Under the pieces are notes generated by a model. The model was not told the origin of the DNA. It saw nothing but the letters and a program-made list of their open reading frames with translations, and ran no database searches. Shown one piece after another: positions 55,766 to 64,000 of a stretch of 64,000 nucleotides of DNA (its first letter is position 1; the number at the start of each line of letters is the position of its first letter). Origin of the DNA: Gnetum montanum. Lineage: Eukaryota > Streptophyta > Gnetopsida > Gnetales > Gnetaceae. Where the stretch lies: assembly GCA_015680685.1 (NCBI GenBank), contig MNCI01004050.1:909966-973965 (forward strand). The letters are read 5' to 3'. A program made the position numbers and the translations under genes.

Positions 55766-57934
55766 CCATATGGGGCCCTCAGTTCTTTTTCAGTTTTTGT
55801 TTTACACGTTTTTGTTTTACAACATTTTTGTTTTACACATTTTTAGTTTTACAAATTTCTTTAACTTTTCTTGTTTTTTGTTTTACAACATCGTTATCTT
55901 TTTCTATCTTTTTGTGTGTGTGTGTGTGTGTCATCCATCATGTAAATTCGTCACCCAATAAGTGTTCGGGCCGATGGGATGAACTTTTTTTCATTAATTG
56001 CTAATGTTTGGTTTTTACCTTTCAGTTACATTGTTGATACTAAGGTATGTTCTTTTGATATGGCAGGTAATGAGCTCTCTTCATCCATCCATCCATCAAG
56101 TCTATGGTTTCCCTTGGCTTGGAAATGTATAGTTCCCTTCCAATAAGAACTTTAACGAACCAGTGACTAGGCATTTCTCAAACTAAGGAAGGACTCAAGG
56201 ATTTGCAAAGGGTGTGACTTCAAGGGAACTTGATGCTCTTGTGTTGGTCATTCACTTGGGTGCTTGGATGTGTTCTTCTTGGGTTTTCTTACCGTTCCAA
56301 TGTTACCCAATAATCGGAAGCTGAGACAATAAAAATAAGAAGTCTTTGCATGGTGTGGTCCCCACGCATAAAAACACAAAACCAAAAAAAAAGAAAAAAA
56401 GGGAAAACAAGAAAAAAAGAAAAAAAAGAAGAAGCTAAAAAGCTAAAAGTGAGGATTCAAAGGACACCCCTTAGACGGAATAAACTTGGACTGCAAGCAC
56501 TAGTTATGGAACCAAAGTGTTCCCTCTAACTAAGGCCCTTCTCGCTTCCCATTCTCTCCTTTGTTTCGTCGAAATGGTGGTGATTCTCGAAGGTGCATCC
56601 TTGTTATCCAAGTGGATGATTTAACCAAATGCATTGATGCGAAGTCACTGGAAGTGGTTGGTTTGAGCCAGAGTTGGAATGAGATTCACCAAGTCACATT
56701 AATCATAAACCACACAAGGGGCTGTACACCACCTTGTTCTTGGGATTCCATTCCACTTCTCTTCTTCCCATCCTTCTTTCCATTGTTCACCTCATTGCCG
56801 GTTGTATCGTTGTATATACTTTGGTTGATACTTTGTTTTCTTTTTGGTAAATTCTTACGGTTAAGACTTTAACTCTTGTTCCAAAGGACATTCCCAAAGC
56901 CCACGGACTCTTCGAATATGGGATTGTCAGGGCATTAAGGGCATGAGCCTGCTTTGGGGAGGACCCACTGACATTNNNNNNNNNNNNNNNNNNNNNNNNN
57001 NNNNNNNNNNNNNNNNNNNNNNNNNNNNNNNNNNNNNNNNNNNNNNNNNNNNNNNNNNNNNNNNNNNNNNNNNNNNNNNNNNNNNNNNNNNNNNNNNNNN
57101 NNNNNNNNNNNNNNNNNNNNNNNNNNNNNNNNNNNNNNNNNNNNNNNNNNNNNNNNNNNNNNNNNNNNNNNNNNNNNNNNNNNNNNNNNNNNNNNNNNNN
57201 NNNNNNNNNNNNNNNNNNNNNNNNNNNNNNNNNNNNNNNNNNNNNNNNNNNNNNNNNNNNNNNNNNNNNNNNNNNNNNNNNNNNNNNNNNNNNNNNNNNN
57301 NNNNNNNNNNNNNNNNNNNNNNNNNNNNNNNNNNNNNNNNNNNNNNNNNNNNNNNNNNNNNNNNNNNNNNNNNNNNNNNNNNNNNNNNNNNNNNNNNNNN
57401 NNNNNNNNNNNNNNNNNNNNNNNNNNNNNNNNNNNNNNNNNNNNNNNNNNNNNNNNNNNNNNNNNNNNNNNNNNNNNNNNNNNNNNNNNNNNNNNNNNNN
57501 NNNNNNNNNNNNNNNNNNNNNNNNNNNNNNNNNNNNNNNNNNNNNNNNNNNNNNNNNNNNNNNNNNNNNNNNNNNNNNNNNNNNNNNNNNNNNNNNNNNN
57601 NNNNNNNNNNNNNNNNNNNNNNNNNNNNNNNNNNNNNNNNNNNNNNNNNNNNNNNNNNNNNNNNNNNNNNNNNNNNNNNNNNNNNNNNNNNNNNNNNNNN
57701 NNNNNNNNNNNNNNNNNNNNNNNNNNNNNNNNNNNNNNNNNNNNNNNNNNNNNNNNNNNNNNNNNNNNNNNNNNNNNNNNNNNNNNNNNNNNNNNNNNNN
57801 NNNNTTTTGTCAAGTCTTGTAATAAAGACTGTTCACATGTCACCCCATTAGTTCCATTTCCACTAATAATTCCATACCTACCTGATATCATTGTAAGGAA
57901 CTCGAGGACGAGTTTTCATTCAGTCATGGGGGTA
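55766..57934 (+). mobile_element. Element A non-coding 3' region with assembly gap
   Basis: There is no env-like ORF. It contains T-rich repeats of 'gttttaca', a (TG)n run near 55914-55931, an A-rich stretch near 56380-56440, the purine-rich block GCTTTGGGGAGGA at 56951-56963 and 829 Ns. The last bases before the LTR form the polypurine tract. Confidence 0.8.
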
Positions 57935-58001
57935 TGATGAGACGCAACCTGTATGTGCCGCGATATCGCGTACGCGATATTGTGTCTTCCCCTGCGATAT
58001 C
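57935..58001 (+). repeat. Element A 3' LTR, first 67 bp only
   Basis: It starts TGATGAGACGCAACC with decamers at 57960 and 57974, and stops at the single N of 58002. The N and the unrelated sequence after it mark a join rather than a biological end. Confidence 0.85.
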
Positions 58002-58002
58002 N

Positions 58003-59003
58003 TCATGTATATAAGAGTTAGTGTCATATAAATCTACCTTCCAATTTTGTAAGGAACTCTATCCTCATTTTGTTTTAACTTGAGGATGAGTTTTCAAATA
58101 ACCATGAGGGTATGATAAATTCAAATTTTTCTCAGCAACAATAACGAAGCCGCGATATCGAATCCCCAATATCAAGGCACAAGATACAATGTCATGTATC
58201 CAATATCGCAAATGTGTGTAGGCCTATACATACAACACTTAGGTGCATCATCCACATATAGTTTCATTTCACACCTAGCAAAATTTCATCAATTTGTTTT
58301 CTTGATTTTAGCACTTAGCCCTTAGGAGTGTATGCCTGCAGTGTGATGTTTAGTAATTGAACAAAGTCTTTATTCAAGTAGAATGTACTTGGACACATTT
58401 CATGCATGAAAATAAAGATTGAGATTACTTTGTATCATTGCAGCATCACTTAGTTTTTACTGTTTACACTTAGAATAATTTTCCTCCTTTGACTTACCTT
58501 AATGTTTACTATTTTCTCTAGTTACTGATTTACTTTCTATGCACAGTATCATTACTATATTAAGTAGAATGGATATGACTAATTCCAAGCATTAAGTGTA
58601 ATCGTTTAGTAATCTAGAAGTATTATCACTTGGTTCGCTCAATAGTGTAATACTTGGTAATCCCAATAATGATTGTATGAGTCCAAGATGTGTCTAGAGA
58701 ATTAGGAATGGATGTCCCTTGCATAGGCTAGCTTAAATTTGTTTACTATCACTTAGATTTAGGCACCATTCCATTTACTTTATGTTTACTAAGAGCAATA
58801 TGGCTCATGCAACTTCAGTATCATACACCTCACTGTGAATTAAACCATAAGCATTGATTTTACGAACTCATGTGGGAAGACAAAGATCGCGAACTTAGAT
58901 CAACTACTAGCATAATTACATTGCCTTGTCCAAAGAATTCGACTGGGTTGCACGTGAATACTTGTAACTCATATGGTTAAGTGTTGTACTCCACTGCTCA
59001 TCA
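58003..59003 (+). mobile_element. LTR B second copy, uninterrupted, with 110 bp of upstream internal sequence
   Basis: 58003-58746 matches 50493-51235 with few differences. The LTR proper is 58113-59003 (TGATAAATTC...GCTCATCA, 891 bp). At 58746 it continues without the element A insertion. No PBS follows, so this is a 3' LTR. It may be the alternative haplotype of the interrupted copy or a close paralogue. Confidence 0.8.
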
Positions 59004-60050
59004 AATATTATTTTTATTATTGTAATATTAAAATTTAAATGCACATAACTTTATCTCTATAGTCTAACTAAAGTGAGATTGGTATTATTGGGTTGGTCTT
59101 CTTACGTATTTTCCAATTATGGAATTGGTTTTATCTTTTGGGCATCTACGATTTTGAAGATTACAATAGTGGTTATTTTTATAGAATTATATATAGTTCA
59201 AGGATAATGGTGATGGTAAGAAATTTTCTTATGCCATGTTGTAGTGTTGTCTTTACAAAGTATGTGTGACTATTAGGTGTGAATATATGTGATCATGTTA
59301 TGTTAACTTTAGATGTATTATGATTGTGACATGTGATTATTTAAGCTAGCCTAGATTATTAGTACATGTCTTCATAATGATGCTAGTAATAATCATTGGC
59401 AAGTGGTAATATGTTTCTAAGGAGTATCTAAACATCATCTCCATTATTTGCAATCTAATTTGCTAAGAGAGATACCCTACTTATAATAATTAATGAGGCC
59501 AATTCCTTCATCTTTTTTGCTAGTAGCACAAATATCTTAAGCAACTTTAAAAAAGTCTTTCCTCTTATGCTTAACAAACCAAACCATAGAAATTGTCTAT
59601 CATGAAATGCTTTTATAGAAGCCCAATTGTTAAAGTATAGACATGAAATAACTTGACTATAAGTACAACCCATGGCATATTGCCACATGATACATTAGAA
59701 GCATTATAGAAGTTTCTTCATTGGGCTCACATTTTAAAGGGTATATTTCATATCATAATTTTTGTTTCTCCTAATTTAGGTCATCATAGATAGGATCCGT
59801 GTTAACCTGCTTCACTTAAAAGTATTGAAGTCAAGCTCTTTGCATTGCAAGATTGCCAAACAAAACATTCATCAACTATGAAATTGCATGCTAGTAAATT
59901 TACCGTTCTTGCTCTGCAGCATGAGACATTAGAATTTCACTCTTGCCTAACAAAGAAGAGGAAACTCTGGTAAAAAAGTTAAAGGACGATAACTCCAATT
60001 TTAGCCTCATTTAAATCACATGTCAACCGTTTATGCCTTACCAGAAGCAT
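59004..60050. other. No recognisable gene
   Basis: AT-rich sequence between the LTR and the receptor-kinase 3' flank. No coding region can be supported. Confidence 0.4.
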
Positions 60051-60108
60051 ATTTTTTTTTTTCTTTTTAATCACATATCTCTTCTACAACTAATTTTGCT
60101 CCTAAAAT

Positions 60109-60438
60109 TGGTCAACACACTCAAAGCCCCCCCTGAGTTCATGATCTTATCTTGGAACCGGAGTGATCTGAGGGTCCCAGACATGAGTAATCATGGTTTC
60201 AGTGAGGAATCGGAGAGTTGTACTGCTTATTGGTCAACACACTCAAAGATATCCCTGAGTTCATGATTTTATCTTGGAACCGGAGTGATCTGAGGGTCCC
60301 AGACATGAGTAATCATGGTTTCAGTGAGGAAATATCCCTGAGTTCATGATCTTATCTTGGAACCGGAGTGATCTGAGGGACCCAGACATGAGTAATCATG
60401 GTTTCAGTGAGGAATCGGAGAGTTGTACTGCTTATTGG
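60109..60438. repeat. Tandem triplication of the receptor-kinase coding end
   Basis: Three direct copies (about 60109-60231, 60232-60331, 60332-60438) share 'cctgagttcatgat', 'ttggaaccggagtgatctga' and 'gagtaatcatggtttcag'. The copies at 60200-60231 and 60404-60438 include the end of the kinase ORF ('cggagagttgtactgctta'), the latter being the coding one. The middle copy lacks it. Confidence 0.88.
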
Positions 60439-63104
60439 CCTCTTCCAATTGTATGACAACCTCACTCATATCAGGTCTGTCGTCTTCATTCTCTTCGGTG
60501 CAACTGGTGGCTAACTCCACCAATTTCCACAAGATACTCATGGCAATGTTTCCCTTGGCTCTTTTGTCAGCCAGGTCTTGAACATTTCCAGCATTAACCA
60601 TGGACTTTGCCCATGTTACAACATAGCCACTCTCAGTTGATTCAACAGATGGGGCAACCACTGGCCTACCAGTAATGATCTCAAATAATACTACCCCAAA
60701 ACTGTAAACATCACTTTTCTCTCTCAACTCTCTTGCTATCGCATATCTGATACCCACAAAAAAGAAAGGTTAGAAATTTGGTATGCTATATTCATGCACT
60801 GTGAAACATAAGGTTTTCTTTTATGCAACACTGATTAGCGGTTAGAAAACATACTGTGGATCAAGGTATCCAAACGTCCCCCTGACCTCGGTTGTGATAT
60901 GAGTCTGATCCGTTGCAGGTCCAAGCTTGGATAGTCCAAGGTCTGAAATTTTTGCTTCCAGCTTGTCATTTATAAGAATGTTGGATGTTTTTACATCTCT
61001 GTGAATTATATGTGGTCTACAGCCATAATGAAGATACTCCAACCCTGACCAGTTAATTAGCCCATAATGATCAAGGGATCTGCAATTAAGAATGCCATAA
61101 TTGAATGCATAGTGGTAACGAAAGAGAGAGGTTTTCACCTCGAGCTGCCTTTAGTGCTATGTCAAGCCTAGTTCCCCAGTCCAGTATATTCTCTGCATCA
61201 GCGTCTCCTGCAAGAGATAACTAAAGCTTCTGTGAGATTGGAAGATCAGGGTGCACATTTTTCAACAGTCACTAAAATATGGAATTGAGTTTTCTACGGA
61301 GGATGGTTCTCCAGAAAAATTGATTATAGGTGCAGCACAAGACATTGTGTAACATGATTTAGAATAACAATAAAGGAATATGATGATTCCTCTGAGCTGC
61401 AAATCCTTGCCACTCTCAGAAAGCTTTTATTCTAAAAGTTTTGAGGGAATACTTACGCCGCAGAAGATGGTGCAAGTTTCCATTGGCCATGTATTCATAG
61501 ACCAAGATGCGTTCTTCAGATTCACAGCAGTACCCTACCAAGGAAACCAGGTTCCTATGATGCAACCTTGAGAGTGATAAAACCTGCAGTCGGAAAATAG
61601 ACACCAGATAAAGATATTAGATCTACTTAGGATTTGGATTAACCCCAAAGGAAAGGGGATTTCCTTTCCATGGGAAAGGGACGTCAATTATATTTGAATG
61701 ACAAACTACTTTTATAGAACTTTCGAGATGATGCCTTGCAAAAAGGGTTTTGTGACCTCTGCTTTGAATTCTTTGGCACCCTGTTTTGATGTTTCTGCAA
61801 GAACCTTGACAGCAACCTCCATCCCGTTTGGTAGATGACCATGGTAAACAGGCCCGTACCCTCCGCTTCCTATTTGATTTGAAAAACCCTTGGTCATCTT
61901 TCTTATCTGCTTACAGTTGAATTTTTGGGTTGGGACATTTCCAAGCTCTTCTCCTGCAAAACAAACAACCTAATTCATGCGCTTCCAAGTTCCAAGTTAT
62001 TCACCTGATATTATAGATCAACTAATCAAGTACTGGAAAATTCTTCCATCCAGAATATAAAACTGAACAATATAATTAGTCTAAGCTACCTTTAGCCTGC
62101 TTTCTCCTTCGGCTGTATAGAGCTAAAGCAGCTAGCGAAATCAGAAGTGCAAGGATCAACACACTTGTTAATGTTGCTACCAAAACAACTGTCTTGTCTG
62201 AGGACTTGCATTGACCCTTTCCACATCGTATTAAATTTCCACCGAGCCTGCAGAAAGGAAACGGGCAAGAATGCAGAATCAACTTTAGCAAGAGACATCA
62301 AATATCAAATTTTCTCATTTGATAAAATGCCCATGTATTAAAAATAAATACAACCTTAATTTGATACCCTTTTTAACAAGCGCAGGAGCTATAGAATCAA
62401 ACTTGTTATTCTCTAAATTTCTGCAATGACGGAATATCATTACTTTCAACTGAAACCTGCTCATGGCAGAAAATTAGAAAATTGCACAGGTACCCGTAAC
62501 TTACAAGTCTGTCAAATTAGCTAGGAATTCAGGTATTCTCCCACTAAAGTTGTTGTTAGAGAGATCTCTGTAAAGAAAATGTGGAAGTTGTATTATTACT
62601 TGAATTGGAAGGGAAACGAGAAAACAATTGGTAAAGAGGAAACACTTACAAAGACTGCAAAGCTGTAAGATTTGCAATGCTGGAAGGAATGCTCCCTAAT
62701 AAGCCTTTGTTTGAAAGCTTCCTGAAATAAGTGCAATGACATCAGCCACTTGGTGAAAATTTCTTCTTTGTTAACATCGTATATGCTAAGTTAAGCAGGC
62801 AATATGTTGGTACTTCCAGAAATTCTTCATCGAACTATTAGAGTTTGTGTTAGGACTTAATTAGTACTATACGCTGTATGGGTAAACAAAATTTATGAAT
62901 TCTTGACTGCACTCCAGATTAAATTTTATCATTTGGCCAAACTATTTTTGAAATATTAACGAGATACTCACAAGGCGATGATTCTGGGAACCGAGTCACT
63001 ACTGCAGCTGAGCCAATCCCAGGCGGAACCTGAAGGCAGACAAGGATCGCCACCAGCTACATATCTCCATCCAAGCTCCCGCTGAACATTCTTCAACACA
63101 TCCA
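60404..63104 (-). CDS. LRR receptor-like serine/threonine kinase, 3' part (10 exons)
   Basis: Exons on the minus strand: 63104-62972, 62721-62650, 62567-62505, 62420-62355, 62247-62090, 61953-61757, 61583-61457, 61207-61139, 61044-60855 and 60746-60404. All have GT/AG borders and join in frame. The first carries ELGWRY..GGDPC and WDWLSC, three LRR exons follow, then a membrane helix ([20 protein letters not shown]) with a basic stop-transfer stretch. The kinase has [22 protein letters not shown], then SDLGLSK instead of DFG, and GYLDPQY instead of GYLDPEY. DDRP is near the end. This resembles plant malectin-like/LRR kinases that signal at the plasma membrane. No disabling change was seen apart from the unusual DLG and DPQ. 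The 5' part lies beyond the window. Confidence 0.9.
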
Positions 63105-63873
63105 CTGAGATTCATATTAAACAAACCAAAATCAGGAAAACAGGGGCTCTGTTTGCCACTGCAGATGTGAAACCATTTTTAAAAATTAGCCGTAATAATA
63201 ATCTCTGTGCAGGATAAAATCAAAACGGATATGTGAAAGTAAACGGATGGGGAATTTCTTAATATGGATTATGGAGAATAATATATAAGCTCAATTCAAC
63301 TTGTTTTAGCTGACTAAAAGGTATAAACAGTGATGAGGGAATAGAACTAGCAGTTCAAGGCTAAGAAGTCCTCAATGTAAGGAGTTGAACTACCTAGGAA
63401 TTTAGGATCAATACTCCAATGAACATATAATGAAATGGATATGGACTTGGGTCCAGATGGTCAACGTGAAAACAGTCCTGTAGTATGTTATGCTGTAAAA
63501 GATTCTAGGTACCAGCTAGAACCATAATTACGGAAAGACAGGAAAATTGGTAATGTAACACAACAGGTCTGGTATTTTAAATGGCCCCGAAAGAATGATT
63601 GTACAGAGAAAAGGATGACCATTAATTTAGTGACAGAAACTGAATATTACAAGAGGAAATAAATGGTGAAATACCAAGACAGCAGAAGAATTATTGAAGT
63701 TTCTTGCTTTTATTTCAGATAAGTTATAGAAAGATCATCTTAGATGTTAAGAAGATCAGATCACATGGCTAGTTTATAAGATCAATTCCAAGAAAAATGT
63801 AAAAGTTAATTCAGAAAGGATATGCAAAAATTAATGGAAAATGCCAAAAGAAACTGCAAATAAATAAGTACCT

Positions 63874-63962
63874 GGGTAGAAATCAATTGAGAAGGACAAC
63901 TCAATGTAGCGACCCATGTTGTTGAGATATGGTCAGGATGATGAAATGATGTTCAAACTCAT
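63874..63962 (-). CDS. Possible upstream (extracellular) exon of the receptor kinase
   Basis: A CAG/GTACTT donor at 63873 has the phase needed to join the exon starting at 63104 (ELSFSIDFYP + VDVLKNV). A pyrimidine-rich acceptor 'ttttttgctag' lies at about 63963. Read in that frame, a TGA occurs at 63933-63935, so either the exon starts further in, a frameshift exists, or this is not coding. Confidence 0.35.
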
Positions 63963-64000
63963 CTAGCAAAAAACACTATAGGTTTCAAGTATTTAAGATG

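Larger units (their letters stand above)
51236..58001 (+). mobile_element. Element A: pol-less Athila/Tat-like LTR retrotransposon with intact gag-protease ORF
   Basis: It has a 5' LTR (51236-52274), a perfect tRNA-Asp PBS (52275-52294), a gag-protease ORF (52421-55765), a non-coding 3' region, an N gap (56976-57804), a polypurine tract ending GGGGGTA (57927-57934) and a 3' LTR starting at 57935 that is cut at the N of 58002. Compared with element K, the stretch from just before RT to just after integrase is missing, and the protease-side sequence joins the post-integrase sequence near 55700. Confidence 0.9.

Noticed and set aside
55909-55935. TG dinucleotide run
   Set aside because: Ordinary microsatellite without further structure.
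55766-56900. Possible env-like third ORF downstream of element A gag-protease
   Set aside because: Only short frames, low-complexity T-rich and A-rich tracts; no signal peptide plus membrane-anchor pattern.
56935-57891. Open frames of about 300 codons on both strands
   Set aside because: They consist almost wholly of Ns from the assembly gap.
1-64000. CRISPR arrays, bacterial operons, riboswitches or organelle insertions
   Set aside because: None seen; spliced genes, plant-type TATA LTRs and plant tRNA primer sites show nuclear plant DNA.

Overview
This window looks like a repeat-rich intergenic region from a large land-plant genome. It is AT-rich and holds layered, mostly decayed LTR retrotransposons of several lineages, a LINE fragment and assembly gaps (22307-22507, 56976-57804, single Ns at 7958 and 58002). 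There is one plausible working host gene. I cannot name the species; a gymnosperm-like or similarly repeat-dense genome is a guess.

Host genes. At the right edge (60404-64000, minus strand) lies the 3' part of a multi-exon LRR receptor-like kinase. Ten exons join in frame, and the 5' part runs off the window. A decayed partial copy of its LRR region lies at about 5240-6990 on the same strand without the kinase. A broken hexose-transporter (STP-type) copy sits at 14381-15547.

Left repeat nest (8.4-28.1 kb). A minus-strand chromovirus-like Ty3/gypsy element (G: RT 8403-9161, protease about 9500-9840, zinc knuckle about 10030, gag continuing at 26992-27900, tRNA-iMet-type PBS at 28094) is split by an Athila/Tat-like minus-strand element (H, 10251-26991). 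H is itself split twice by family D. The first is a solo LTR (13789-16415; TSD atatc/atacc) carrying the transporter copy. The second is an element of about 5.3 kb (18401-23687; perfect TSD atgag) that encodes gag and protease but lacks pol.

Middle (28-45.6 kb). This holds a LINE fragment, a Ty1/copia fragment, an almost complete but decayed relative of H in plus orientation (K, 33864 to about 42260, with LTR, tRNA-Asp PBS, gag, protease, RT, RNase H and integrase), and a less recognisable retroelement-like unit (J, about 42540-45612) with a possible leader intron.

Right repeats (45.6-59 kb). A 2.8-kb element with inverted ends (45613-48411) has a relative at 418-2827. A solo LTR (49027-49903) follows, then a young-looking element A (51236 to about 58001) with an intact 1114-codon gag-protease ORF but no pol. 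A is inserted in an older LTR whose sequence recurs after the single N at 58002.

Most notable points: palindromic GCGATATCGC arrays just upstream of the TATA box in one LTR family; two independent pol-less gag-protease elements (A and D) beside a pol-bearing relative (K); a gene copy embedded in an LTR; and a two-member family with unusually long inverted ends and an internal telobox/TATA promoter.
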